Shown here: in pieces, positions 11,088 through 23,541 of the stretch
How the letters are laid out: each line of letters starts with the position of its first letter
Numbering within the stretch: position 1 is the stretch's first letter
Source: Rhynchosporium graminicola
Lineage: Eukaryota; Ascomycota; Leotiomycetes; Helotiales; Ploettnerulaceae
Direction of reading: 5' to 3'
Length of the DNA stretch: 64,000 nucleotides
NCBI GenBank assembly: GCA_900074885.1
Contig: FJUW01000014.1
Span: forward strand, 910,095-974,094
Position numbers and translations under genes: made by a program
The notes under the pieces: model-generated
Database searches by the model: none
The model's input: the letters and a program-made list of their open reading frames with translations, nothing else
Told to the model about the DNA's origin: nothing

Positions 11088-12096
11088 TTACAAGAGGAAG
11101 ACAGCAGCGGCACCGACCATGATTGCGACCATGGAGCCGGCGACGTTCAAGCTGTTTCCAGCGTTGGCGCCGACGGTGACTGGGTTGTTTGGCTTTGGTG
11201 CGGTGACGTTGGTCTGGATCTGTCCGTCACCGATCTGGACGACTGGAGTGCCAGCTGGCTTTGGGGCAGAGGTTGGAGCCTGGATCTGTCCATCACCGAT
11301 CTGGACAACTGGAGTGCCAACTGGCTTTGGTGCGGTGGTTGGGATCTGCAGTTGACCATCACCGATCTGGACGACGGGAGTTCCGACGGGCATTGGGGCA
11401 GTGGTCGGGCCCTGAACCTGCCCATCACCGATTTGAGAAACAGGACGAGGTGCGACAGAGGTGACTTGTGGTTGACCATCTCCAGTCTGGGAAACAGGGG
11501 GAGCGGTTCCAGGGACTGATGGCTGTCCATCGGGCTGCTGACCGACACCTGAGCCGGATCCGCATGGGAGGACGTTTATGAAGACGGGCAAGCACTGAGG
11601 AGCCCAGGCACGGTCGTACAGGTTGGCGAAATCTCCGCTGGCGCACGAGTAGAAGACAGCCGAGCCACCAATAGCGAGAGATCCGTTTCCGCAGACAGAG
11701 AAACCGGCAGTGTAGAGGGCACCAGCTTGTGGGGGAGGTCCATCGAATTGGAACTGGTAGTTGGCAACGATGGAACCGATACGGCCCTTGGAGTCGGTGA
11801 GGACACCATTGGCAAGCTTGGTCGTCAGGACACCTTCCTTTCCACAGCTAGCTGCTTGGCGCTGTGATTGTCAGTACGATGCTATTACTTCTTTGGAGTC
11901 GTGTCAATCATGAGATGTCACATACCTTGGGTGTGGCAGTGGTGGAGCCGTTTACAACGGTGATCTGAAAGTCGCCATTGTAGTTCTGCGAACATCCAGC
12001 TGGGGAGGGAGCCGAAGGAGCCTTGTTAGAGGCTCCACCTTGGGGGATAGCGAAGGCAACTGAGGCCAGAGCAGCGAGAGCGAAAGCGGTCTGCAT
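11088..12096 (-). CDS. PIR-type GPI-anchored cell-wall protein (314 aa, 2 exons)
   Basis: The product is a structural cell-wall protein. Exon 1 is 12096-11926, exon 2 is 11861-11088; the 64-nt intron is GTATGT...CAG. Residues 1-16 form a signal peptide (MQTAFALAALASVAFA). A Cys-containing domain follows (about 35-160) that resembles the four-Cys domain of yeast Pir proteins, with segments such as VANYQFQFDGPP and FSVCGNGSLAIGGSAVFYSC. After it come five units of the PIR repeat (Q-[IT]-G-D-G-Q core) at about residues 180-280, then a Ser/Asn/Gly spacer and a hydrophobic C-terminus fitting a GPI signal. In PIR proteins the glutamine of this repeat is the alkali-labile ester link to beta-1,3-glucan. 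The order (Cys domain, repeats, GPI signal) is the reverse of yeast Pir proteins. The leader before the ATG is strongly pyrimidine-rich. An upstream in-frame ATG at 12189 would bury the signal peptide and is not preferred. Confidence 0.88.
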
Positions 12097-12559
12097 GTTG
12101 AGGGATGGGCGATGAGGGATGGTTGATGAGGAATGGGCGAGAAGAGGGATGGATGAGCGACGAGCGAGTGAGGTGTATTGGAAGTGCAATTGAAAGCGAA
12201 TGACGAAAAAAGGAAGAAAGGGAGAAGATGCTGCGGTTAAATAACTCTGAAGATGATGATCTGAGGCAGAGGAAAAGAGAGAGGCTGGAAGATATTATAT
12301 ATGAAGGGGTTGAACGGTTTACCAAGCCAAGCCATGCTACCTACCTAAGCTAGGCACCTATCTACCTCGCAGAGATGTGCACTAACATAGCCAGATTAAC
12401 CTTACGGGAGAAAAGAAATCATGAGGCAGGGGATGATAGTTTCTCTCGATCGCACAGGGATGAGGATGAGGATGAGGGAGTTGTGCACGGGTGTTCCGGA
12501 TGAAGGCGCGAGGATGGGGGGTGATCATAGTCGAGTTCGCTGCACGTTTGGCACGGCAC

Positions 12560-12560
<1 letters not shown>

Positions 12561-12595
<35 letters not shown>

Positions 12596-12596
12596 C
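12561..12596. repeat. (AGGC)n microsatellite
   Basis: Nine tandem copies of AGGC. Confidence 0.9.
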
Positions 12597-14070
12597 CATG
12601 GGTAGGTACGAAAGCAAGACTTCTCGACTCCGCAGGTACCTAGGTAAGGTAAGGTAGTATTCTCGTAGTGTAGTAGTGTCGTCGTGAGTTGAGGCACAGT
12701 AACATCGAGCCAGACCAGACTAGACTAGACGTCTTTCCGCAAATAGATGAGAAGCACTAGTCCCTAGAAGGTCCGGGAAGGGAGGTTGGACGATCGACGA
12801 CATGAAACTTTGTTGAGGGGATACCTAGGTAGTAGATACCTATAGTAGTTAGTGCTGCTCGTGCGGGATGGGAGCCTCCCTGTTGATATGGCAAAGGCGC
12901 GGCTAATACTTCGAGCGATTGGCCTAGAGGTCGTCGCTTCGACGACCATCCATGCCTCCCTCCACCTCTGCACTGTACGGACTCGAGTATAGTGGCTGTT
13001 CCGGTTTTAGAGGGGGTGTTGGGGTGTCTCTTTCGTACCAAGGCACCCTAGGAATGGACCTCTTTTCTGCAGTAGGGCCTGTCTATGAGTACAGTAGTAT
13101 CGAGTAGTGTCGTATCGTGGCTGCAGCGCCGTCGCCGTCGCCGTCTCAGCTATGGCTCAGAGTTACTAAGCCAATAGCGAGCTCGTCAAGCTCGTAACAA
13201 AACACAACAGAACAGGGGTGGGGGAGGGGACGGGAGGTTGGGAATTGGTGAATACGAACCAACCTACCCAGGTGTCTAATGTAGGTAGGCACACACAGCC
13301 TCATCTCATAGCGTCGTCTACTACCAAAGTATATCGCTTGGAAGGATGAGAGCCGTCTCATTTTCATTTGATCCGAATCCATGCATATCTGCTGACTCGA
13401 CTCGTGATCTTCAAGGTGCTGGCTGATCATGATCTACAGGTGAAGTGGTGAGTGGGCCCGTCGGTGGAGTTTACACTTTACAACTTTACACTTTCCTCCA
13501 AGGTGGGGGAAGGGGGGAGGGAGGACCTTGCCGAGCGACCTGGATGTGGCAAATCCGGGGCCGGATGCCAATGAATGCCATTGGAGCGGGGATTATTTTC
13601 CCGCTTGGCGAAAAGAAAAAAAAGAAGAAGCTTGGCGACATAATTACAACGGAGCTCATGCATACGAAAGTTGTATGTTTATTTGGATTCTTCTATCGTG
13701 TCCTGCCTGGCCAACGGATGGGAATGGAATCGTGCCGTAGATAGGTAGATATTACACATCAAGAAAACAGCCCGTCTGGTAGGTAGGTATGTACGATTTC
13801 GCTTAGGTGACTTGGGTGTCTTACCTTACTGGGTGTGAGACTGCCATCTCTTTCGTACTTCCTGACAGAAGCAGATCACATGTCAGCAGTCCCACAAGGT
13901 GACCACAAAGTGGCAAAGGAAGGCATCTGAGAGAAGGTTCTGGCGTCTAAACATGGCAATGGCGATGGCGTCGGCGTCGGCATCGTTTCACTCAATCAAT
14001 CCCACTGTATTGTGGCTGGGCATACGTACGACAGAAACCGCATTTTATGACGGCTCGAACGGCCCACGCT

Positions 14071-14115
14071 TACACCTACACCTACACTTACACTTACACT
14101 TACACTTACACTTAC
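14071..14115. repeat. (TACACY)n repeat
   Basis: Six-base tandem alternating TACACC and TACACT units, seven or more copies. Confidence 0.85.
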
Positions 14116-14360
14116 GAGACCAAAATCATAGGTACCTATCTATACCTAGGTAAAGGTAAGCTGCTGGGTCTGGATACCTTCGGCCCGTTATCCAGTGATC
14201 TTCTGTTTCTCTCGAAACAATATCCCTGCCATAGCACTTTGTCATGCATTCACTTATTTGTTGGGCTTTTCTTCTTCTTCCCGTCGACGCAATGCACTTT
14301 GGGCCAAGCTAAGCCAAGCCAAGCAGACCAGGCAGATTACTCCGAGAGCAGAAGGTGGGT

Positions 14361-14400
14361 GATGGATGGATGGATGGATGGATGGATGGATGGATGGATG
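14361..14400. repeat. (GATG)n microsatellite
   Basis: Ten tandem copies of GATG. Confidence 0.9.
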
Positions 14401-17400
14401 CACTTTGACCGGCCATGGCATTCTACCTACCTAATCTACGAACGGAGTTAGTTCCTGCTGCACGGCCGGTGTCCTTGTCTTCTTCTTCCATTCTTGCATC
14501 GAGCATGCATAATGTAATAAATGTACTTATGAAAGCTCCCCATGAAGTCTCTCATTTCTCCCACTCGATTCTTTGCAGCTGGGTGCTTGTGCTCACATCC
14601 CAAAGCTCAGCATGATCTATCTCTTCGACACCTAAGCTTCAAGTAATGTTATACCATCCCTGGGATCGCTTTCAAAGCGTCCCCTAGGCCCATCTAATTG
14701 ACTGGTCCGATGTCTGACAATCGATGCCACATGTCGTTATTTTCGTCGGGCTGGTGCAGCAGACTGACAAGGTAAGACGCGGCTCGACATGCCATCCATC
14801 ACATCACCACGGTTACACAAGAAGAACAAGAACATATCTTCGTAGTCAGACATCCTAGGTACTTCATATTAACCTTTGCCTTTCCCTGGTACCCAGGATG
14901 TCGGTAGATAGATCCAGTTCTATTTATCGCACCAAAGCTAAATCCCAAAGCTAAAGCTAAAGCTAATTCTAATCATGGGTAAAAAAAAACTCTCAATAAT
15001 CATTATATCTCCGTAATCTATGCTTACTTATGCCTCGCACTCACCACTACCCTGTCTTCATTGTCCGCTACTCTTCTTTAGTGCGATTTTTTCATTTGAC
15101 GCAGATTGATCACGGAAGATCCGATGCAGGGCGACAACTCACGTGAGACATGCCACAACACAACACAATACACCATACCAGGCATCTAGCAAAAGACGAG
15201 AAAACAAGCCGAGAGAACTACCTGTCGCGATAATGTTGTACGACGAGGAAGGAATGAATTCCAGTTTCCTGGTCATTGGTACCGAGTCGCCGTTCCCTTA
15301 TCGCCGAGCCCACGAGGAATGGGGATGAGATGGGATGTGCAGCCGATGAAATGACAGCTGGGGAAACAACCTATGTGTCGAGGAAGGGACAGTAAGTAGG
15401 CCGCACAAAACGCCTCAGTACACGATCAATTTCACAGATCTATCTAATCTATCACATGAACGTACACAGCACGAGACGGACGAGAGCGAGATGGCGAATT
15501 ATCAATTTACGCGACCCGGCCAGGGTTCTATGTGTGTTTTTTTTTAGGGGGGACCATGTGAAATTGCGACGATGCGGTTAGCTAGGAATTACGTTTGAAT
15601 AAGGATGGTGCGACCTTTTCAAATCACAAATTAAAACATTCGAGATATCTGTTTCGCTCTCCAAGACACCTCTATTTGTCTCATTCTGTAATATCGGCGG
15701 CAAAACCCCTCCCGACTTGCCATCCATTATCAACAATCTCTCCATTACCCTAGTCTTATTAGACTTTCGCTTTCTCCCTCCCTCCCTTCCTCCCCTGATG
15801 CCCATCTCCCATCTCGCATGCCTCATTTCCTCCTGTTCCTAATTAATCTCCCATACATGGGCATGCCTATGCGGGTTTTGCATTATGGTACCCGAAACAA
15901 AACCTTACTCCGTAGACGAGTGAGTAATGTGAATAACCTACCTTACCTAGTATAGCATTGAAATTAAAAAAATGGGAAACTCGCTAATCTTCCGAGTGCT
16001 AAAATGGTGGATGGTGTGGTGCGCTTGCTTGCTTGCTTTGAAATGAGGCTCAATCATGGTCCAAGATCTCGGACAAGGGGGTTCCTTCCCGATTCGTCGA
16101 TATGTAATGTAATGTACTGTCATGTAATGTAGGTAATTTGATTCCTATTACCTGGCGGGGAATTTCTGGGTTAGGTAGGGCGAAAACAAGACGGGAAGAG
16201 GACCTGAGGTATGTATGTGTGTAACGGGCACCCTTCTTCGTCGAATGACTTCTACTCTTCTAGAACGTGAGGTTAGGTAAAGCAACGTCATACTGAGTAT
16301 GTACGACGGATGGATGGACGGACTATTGGAGCGAGCGATCTGGATCAAAAATAAAATATCCATTGGTGTCTCTTGGCTGCTGAGGAAGTTCCGAGTGCTA
16401 GGTAGGTAGCTAAGCTTCTGCTTTTTTTCATAGATTTCTCAATGAAAATAATAACAATAACAGTAACAACACAAGACAACAACGTAACAATAACAATAAA
16501 CAATCTCACAGGGCTGGAAAAGAAACGATCACTGTCCGTAACAAGTCAGTCAGTCAGTCAGTCTGGACACTCAACCCCCTATCCATCTCTTTCCACTCAA
16601 TCTCCACGAAACTAATTCTAGGAAGCTGCGACCGTCATCTGCCCTTGGATCACTAGGTATCCAACACCGTTCGAGTTTCAAAACTCTGAGATTTGCAATT
16701 GCGAATTCCTGTTTCATCAATCACCTTCTTTTCCTTCCTCACATCTCGTGAATCTCTGTACCCTGAATATCGAATTCCCTTCTGTTTTGATCTCTTCTGC
16801 TTTCGTGGCCATTGACACAGGATTCCATATTAAGTAAGCAAGCAAGCATATTCATTCATTCACTTTCTCTCTCCATCTCTAGGGAAGGGACAAGCTCTAG
16901 ACACACTAAGCCACCCCATACCATACTCGAAGCTCAAAAGCCGTCGCGCAGGAAAGCTCGATTATTTACCAAATAAATAAACAAACACATGAAAAGTTGA
17001 CAACCTCCCTTTCGCAGATAGTACGCAAGCCCGAGCCGCACCCGCTACCACTACTTTGCCTCTTGGTAATACTAGGTATGCAATTCATGTGTCTATCCCG
17101 TTCACGACAAGCTTCCTGGGCTGGGCTGCATCTCATCTCCGGGGGTATTCCCGCCTTGTAGCTTGCCAGCCCATTGTGCCTGTTCTCTCTTAGGCGGAAT
17201 CATCATCTCCCTCCGAAAGAATAAACAGTCCAGCGGAGGTAGTCTGCCACCCATCCATCAATACGATCTATCAGCATCGCACTCCACACAACACACCAGA
17301 TCCGCTGACCATGAGATTCAACCCAGCAACCCACAGAGGCAGGCAAATTCCGAAACAGACGCTCCAATATTTACGTCATGTTTCATAAATACCTAGGTAG

Positions 17401-18675
17401 GTAGGTATACGTCAGCCTGGTTGCCTCGTTTGGATACTCCCGAGTGAAATGAACGAAATTGGACGGACCAGCGAGATTACATATATCGAAAGCGAGTAAG
17501 CGAACAAGCAAGCAGGTGGTAACCATTAGCAACACAATTCCAGCAACGTACGATTGATCGATCAATCAATCAATCAAGCAGTCAACAAACAGGTCTTTCT
17601 TTTTCCGCTTCGATTCCTTCCTTCCTCTTCCAGACAATCTTACCTCATGCAGTTTCCTTCAAGAAATGAAAAAGAAGACGCAAGATTCTCAAGCAATTGC
17701 GCGGAAGAAAGAGAGATTGATATATCATACCAACATACTTCCTCACGTCGGTCGGGTGATTTGATATCCCGACGATTGATTACTGGCTGGAAGATACACC
17801 TTCCTCACCAAACATCGCTTGGAAATCTTTATACTAGCTTCACAGGTTCGCTCCTTTGTCTGCTTCCGTCACTGTACGATTATGGACTTTTGAACATCGA
17901 AAACTAACTGATGATTAACTTATTTATCAGGAAATTCGGGAATACTATCACGGGATAACAATCGATTGTTCGATTTTTCAGTTCGGTGAGATTTTCAATG
18001 GATGCTGGATGCTGGGATGAAAACTAACTAACTGCGTGGATCCGATCCGATCCGATCAAGAGACGTAGTTGGACTCTTCGCCCTGGATCCTCTGTCGTCG
18101 AGGGAAGAGAGGGTGTATACCTGCCCGACTCGAGGGTAGGTAGAGTTTCTGTTCTATTCTGCTCTGCTCTGCTCTGTTCTTCAAATGGACTATGATACTA
18201 TGGCAGGGAATATCTAGCAAGGCAAGAAGAAATGGAGGGAAGCAAGGCGAGGAATGAAATGCTACACAGGATGAAAAACGTGCGAGGAATTTGAAGAAAG
18301 ATCAGGGTGATGCGAGCGATTCGAGCAAGAGATGGCTGTTGCATGAAGCGAAAGATCTTTGTCAATGGCTCCTTTGTGACGATACAGAAGCCAGAATAGC
18401 TTCCTTCAAGGGAGGGAGAAGATTCGGTGTGATTTCGTGGGACGGAGAAATGGGCCTGGAATTACAGTACCTCGGTGCCGTATCGGTCATCTAGCTGTTC
18501 GTGTGGGAAACTTGAGAAGGTTTCACGGAACGACACGCTTCCACTGATGCCAGACGATTCGATCCTCGGTATTTCAGCACGACTAATCTAAGGTGCGCAC
18601 GTTATGGTAGAGCAGACAGAAAATCTAAGGGTATCTATCTATTCACGCGTTCCAAGTCAAGCCACCGGACTCCTT

Positions 18676-20148
18676 TTAAAGCTCAGGCGAAAGTACTTCA
18701 TACGCTGTTTTAACATCACATTTCCCCCGGTCCTCCTTTACATCGCACTGGGCCGTCTCGATCTCGCCAGCCCTCACGCCCGTGAATGTACTGACTCCAA
18801 ACGCAGCGCTCTCAATATCGCCTTTCAGAGTCTTTCCTGGGAACCCGCATATCGTTATGCCATACAATGTCATATCAGGGGCCTCATCGACGACTTCTTC
18901 GCTGATCACCTCGCCACGGTAGTGATAGTTGCATTCTGGATGCGTGGATGGCTGAGGGTTACATGTGAAGTGGAAATCCTCAGGGCTGGGATTTCGTTGG
19001 TCGTTCTGGTCTTGTTTCTCTTCATCGTCTGCTTCATATTCATCGTACGTATCGCTTGACTTCTCACTTGCCTCGTCATCATTATATACTGGCTCTTGTT
19101 GCTTCCCATCATCATTATTCTCTTCCTCCTCTTTGACAACATTATCATTATGGGGCTGCGACCGTTTCAGCGGTAAAGTCGCGTCATCTTCTTTCTTCTC
19201 GAAGCGAAGAACTCCAGTCAGTGCACCGAAATCGAATTCTGCGAACAGCTCGGTTTTCTCCACGTGTATTTTCATCGTGAGGTTCCTCACACCCCAGCCT
19301 GCTTCGATCTGCGGGCAAGTTATGTTCCACAAGCCTATCACATCCCAGTCCTTGCTCTTCGCTACGGCCTCCTCGGTCTCCAACTGGTTTGTCCTCATAT
19401 ATTTGTTCTTCCGTCGGAGGTCCTGTCGTCCCTCTTCTTGTTCGCGCTTCAATCGTTGCGTCTCCCTTTCAATCATTCGAATTTCTTGCGTCACCGTTTG
19501 TCTATCCCGTCCGATTACCACCCAGTATTTCACCATGCGAACCACAGCATCCCCATCGGTCGGCGCAAAAGTGTATTCGCATCCCAAGCCCAGTTCTTCT
19601 GCCGTGTACTGAATATTCGCCACAAACGGTGTTGACAGCAGCACAGTCTTCTCACTATTCGACGAGCCCGGAGGGAATTCTTCCTTCAAGAACCTCCTCG
19701 GATCCTTCATTGCTTTCTCATCATTAGACATATCATGCAGCCAGTTCTCCTCTCTCTCCTTGATCTTCGCTTCAAGCAGATCTCGCGCTCGGTCCAGCAA
19801 TTCCAGCATCCCATCTGACATTGGATCGTCTTCATGACCTTTCAATGCCTTTTGCAGATCCTCGATGCTTCCACTCGACTTCAAGCCGCGAAACACGCAT
19901 TGGCTCTGCCACCAGGTCAGAGGTTTGCTATCATGTCGCGGTGGACGGGCCGCGACTGTGCCTATCTTGGTTCGCAATGGCTCGAGTTGCAGTAGGGGCA
20001 TGTATTGCGCAACGTCCGTCGCGTAGGCATGATCTTGAAACCTCAGCACCTGGCCATCAAAAGCGAAGACGCCCCCATCCTCACTCCCCACGAAGATCTG
20101 CTCTGGCGGATCCAAGTCATCGTCGTCGAAATTGCACTCCGATGCCAT
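18676..20148 (-). CDS. Uncharacterised acidic protein (490 aa, single exon)
   Basis: Function unknown. A single uninterrupted 490-codon frame. I chose ATG 20148 (CAATATGGCATC, good context, MASEC start) over the in-frame ATG at 20238, whose extra 30 residues look like translated leader. The N-terminal third contains TWWQSQCVFRGLKSSGSIEDL, a pattern with the flavour of a SAP-like helix pair. The middle has a strongly charged, probably coiled-coil helix (about residues 225-260, rich in R, E, Q, K). A long acidic disordered stretch rich in E, D and N (about 345-400) leads to a C-terminal region with several cysteines and a GITICGFPGKTL motif. No signal peptide or membrane segment. Soluble, possibly nuclear, is an inference from composition only. 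Long antisense frames at 18965-19612 and nearby are shadows of this gene. Confidence 0.8.
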   Translation of the reverse strand: MASECNFDDDDLDPPEQIFVGSEDGGVFAFDGQVLRFQDHAYATDVAQYMPLLQLEPLRTKIGTVAARPPRHDSKPLTWWQSQCVFRGLKSSGSIEDLQKALKGHEDDPMSDGMLELLDRARDLLEAKIKEREENWLHDMSNDEKAMKDPRRFLKEEFPPGSSNSEKTVLLSTPFVANIQYTAEELGLGCEYTFAPTDGDAVVRMVKYWVVIGRDRQTVTQEIRMIERETQRLKREQEEGRQDLRRKNKYMRTNQLETEEAVAKSKDWDVIGLWNITCPQIEAGWGVRNLTMKIHVEKTELFAEFDFGALTGVLRFEKKEDDATLPLKRSQPHNDNVVKEEEENNDDGKQQEPVYNDDEASEKSSDTYDEYEADDEEKQDQNDQRNPSPEDFHFTCNPQPSTHPECNYHYRGEVISEEVVDEAPDMTLYGITICGFPGKTLKGDIESAAFGVSTFTGVRAGEIETAQCDVKEDRGKCDVKTAYEVLSPEL

Positions 20149-23100
20149 ATTGATCCGGGGGCGACATTGGAAGGAACGCCTCAAAAGGCAGATCAAAAGA
20201 AGGAAAGAAGAGTGGGAAAAAGAAGAGGTACTGTACACGTGTAGGAGATTAGGTAGCTCGGGGGTGGATTCCCATCTTCCAGGGACTGACTGTACACGCG
20301 GGAAGGAAGACGCGACCAGTCATTTGGCCCCCCTGGAAAACGAGCTTGGCATACACTGACTGACAGGGCCCGGAGACGTGCCCGGGTGCACTTTAAAGCC
20401 CTTTAACCTTTTCTCCAAGCCGCAGCGCTGTAGCCGCCGAAAAATCCAAGCGGGTTCTAGCTCTTCCACGCTGGGCTCTGTCGGCGGCCTCTTTCATTAT
20501 TGTGACTCTTGATCCCTGCACTTTGTACGAGGTAAGGAAATGCTTCCAAATTCGAATGAATACTTGGACAGTCCGAGTATTATCCGGAACGGCCTCACGT
20601 ATTTCTGTCATACGCAAGTACCCGTTACTGATTCTGTTGTCTGGCGTACTCCTTCATGTGGCCGACAGCTCCGCCGCCTGTAGGTGTGTTTTGACGGGGG
20701 TTAACTCATGTCCCTGCATCTGCTTTTGAAGCCCTTCACGAGAGTAGGTAAGTAGGCTACATATGTCGTGAGGTCATCTCCTAAGTCTACATTTCTTACT
20801 ATACTCCGTAGCTGTCACTGTCAACATGGAGTGCCTTTGAAGAGTGGATGTTTGCTAAAATCTCGATTTTTCATTACCAAGTCGCGTACACCGGGCAGGA
20901 CAAAATCCAGCCATCACAGAAACCATATCTTTGCCAATCGACCATTCTAGGTTTTCATAACCCATAACTCACCTAGAGCCTTCCGGGCGTTGTACTTGCG
21001 AATGTCGCCCGCCGCATTGGGATTGGATATCGCACCCTGGCGTGAGGAATCGGCGTTGTGTTCAATGCGCTATAATCTCCATGACCAGGGAAGAATTTGG
21101 AGGTTTCAATTGTTGGGGTACAAGTGGCCGGTCATTAAAGCTCTGAATCTGCGCCTTGACTTTTCGATTATTTCCAACTATTGTAGGCAAGTCTAAATTT
21201 ACCATTGACTTTCCAATATTATCAACTAGTTGTACGCAAATACCGTGTTAACCATAGTTACCTGTAGAATACGCAAAGCTACCAGTTCAGCGTTGTTTCA
21301 TGACTACGATTCAAAATCAAATCGGTAGGATGCAAACATTGGGTCACCTGCTAAAGGCATCGATCGATATGTCTACCTACATGGCTGGACATTAAAACTT
21401 CTCTCTCAGACAGTGCGGATCGTGGATTAGCATCGTCATGCAACTGAGTGGCTTATCAAGGTCACTCTGAAAGTATGTTCCCATCAATTCGAGTTGACCC
21501 TATAATTTCTCGAAACAATTCGTCAGACGAAATTTTTCCCGCGTTAATTTTATCCCTACATGTGGGTGAGGATGACAGTTGATTTGATCATTGGCAGTTT
21601 TTGATCCCAATTCCGAGAATACTTTGACAGAAGAAGGGGAAAGTCTAGCTGATCGTTCACCTGTGGAGACCTCGCGGACAGACGGCCAATGGTCAATTCT
21701 GATGAGCTAGACCTGACAAGGAGAGAAGAGATCACAGGTATTCTACAGCGTCCGCTTCACGTCCAGCATCGCAGGAATCGAAGAGTTAAGAAATGCCGTA
21801 GGGCGTTTCTCGAATAGCTCCCTGACTGTGCTCTGACGCCATAAGAGAATATGGTTATTCTCAGATATTTTACAGGCCAGATTCAAGGCTTTCAATTATT
21901 ACAGGCTGTGGACTACATTGATAATTGCGATATATCAGCGCCGTTGCTTCAGAGGCTTTACCAAGATTCATTACGATCAGGAAATTCAGGATGCTCCTAT
22001 CCACCAACCAATACATGCAATTTAAACGGCTTTTCTTCTCCAAGTGGCACCTATACAACACAAAAATCAGAAACACCAATCCTCTTGAACTCGCAATTGA
22101 AATGGATCAAGTTTTCCCTAGCTAATCCTCTTCAGCTACCAGACTTTTGTGCCTCAGAAATGTGCCAGCAATCCGAACTGAGGCGAGGGAGGAGAATCTA
22201 ACAAAACCTCTAGGTAAACTTGTACTTCTGCCAGTCATTCATAATCAGGTAAAAATATTCACTCAACTAGGATGTACTGACGCATGATGCTACCAGGTGA
22301 CATTCAGTACATTGCAGAATGTTTCATGCTTTTGCTTCAAACAACAGAGCATCGACACGAAGAGCAGACACAACTGTCCAGAAAATGGAAATGTCGATCT
22401 CATTGACAAGATAACTACTGAAATGCAGTCCTCCAAGGAAGTTCTTGAATTCTTTCAAAAATATTTGTTACGCGCTGATGTCTGGATCAAATCCCACGTT
22501 TTGAAAGAACTAGCTAGATCCCCCCCCCAAGGGCAGATTTGTGTATATTAAATATTAAGGCACAGTTTATGGATTGGGATTACTATCTTCGTATTGAGTC
22601 ATTCGGATCCTAATCTTTTTAGACTATAATGATAGACGCAGCAGTTTCACGGACTGCTAGAACAGCCTTGTTATTTTCAGCTTGGGCTTTGCGGGATTCT
22701 GGATCTGCATGTATCGGAAAAACAGGGGATGTAAGCGAGGGGGTAAATACACGACTCGATGGTAAAATCCTACTAAAGATCAGAATTGCATAGCAGTTCG
22801 GTCAATAGAGATCAAAGGCAAATTGTTGTGCCATCGCATTTACCGGTCTATATCGTACCCTACAACGGCTGTATTTGTCAGGTTGCTGACTATAGAGATT
22901 TGTAATTTGTTGACCCAACAGATGCCATGACCTCGATTTGAAACACTCGATATCTGTTCTATAATTATCTTTCCCAGGATTCAGCTAGACTCAAATGAAG
23001 CATGTCGTCCGTCCCACATGCCAACTCCCCCCTCCATCTATATCCCTACACCGGTGCATTGGTACAACAACAATTTTGGAGCCAAGCCAATGAAGTTGAA

Positions 23101-23541
23101 GTCAGAAAGGAGGATTCCCGATTGCGGGTTTTAAGCTCATGCGGGGTATTTCAGCTAGCGGCATCTCGGAACGGAAGCTTGAGCACGGGGAGGACGGGGA
23201 GGACGGGGAGGGTCCCGTCCACTTGGTTGAGCCGTCACGTGGATGAACCGGTGCAGTCGAAGGTGACCTCATAAGTAGTAGTTCGAAGGTCGGAGCCAAC
23301 CAAGAAATTCCATCCGTATGGCTCATTCTTCGGCTTCAATCTCATGATCGCGACCTATCGACTTTGCACCTTCATTTGAAAAGTCCACCGTACGACAGCT
23401 CATCCTTTGTCTCTACATATGATGCCCGGCTCAGAAGAGGACAACTAGGAGCCTTAATCATGCACGTGAGTCTTTATTGCCCGATCCTGTGCAATTCATG
23501 TACGAGTGTTTTTCCAGCCATGATAGGAAACCAAAAAGGAA
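20149..23541. other. Intergenic, no gene resolved
   Basis: About 3.4 kb of mixed-composition DNA. Short open stretches (21851-22201, 22297-22551, 23002-23274 plus) have no recognisable content and could not be connected by splicing. The last 550 bases are the upstream region of the monooxygenase gene and contain a short direct repeat GGGGAGGAC (about 23187-23210). Confidence 0.45.

Larger units (their letters stand above)
12097..18675. other. Long gene-free intergenic region
   Basis: About 6.6 kb without a gene I can support. It is full of microsatellites and of the palindrome TACCTAGGTA and its halves (perfect copies at 12637-12646, 12822-12831, 14143-14152, 17390-17399). The open stretches at 13146-13430, 13445-13744, 14047-14451 and 17554-17907 carry no recognisable domain and several are made of repeats. 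It could be a regulatory region upstream of the PIR-type gene or hold unspotted non-coding RNA genes. Confidence 0.55.

Noticed and set aside
18965..19612. 215-codon plus-strand frame
   Set aside because: Exact antisense shadow of the 490-aa gene; its Ser/Ser-Phe-rich composition is what the acidic sense region gives in reverse.
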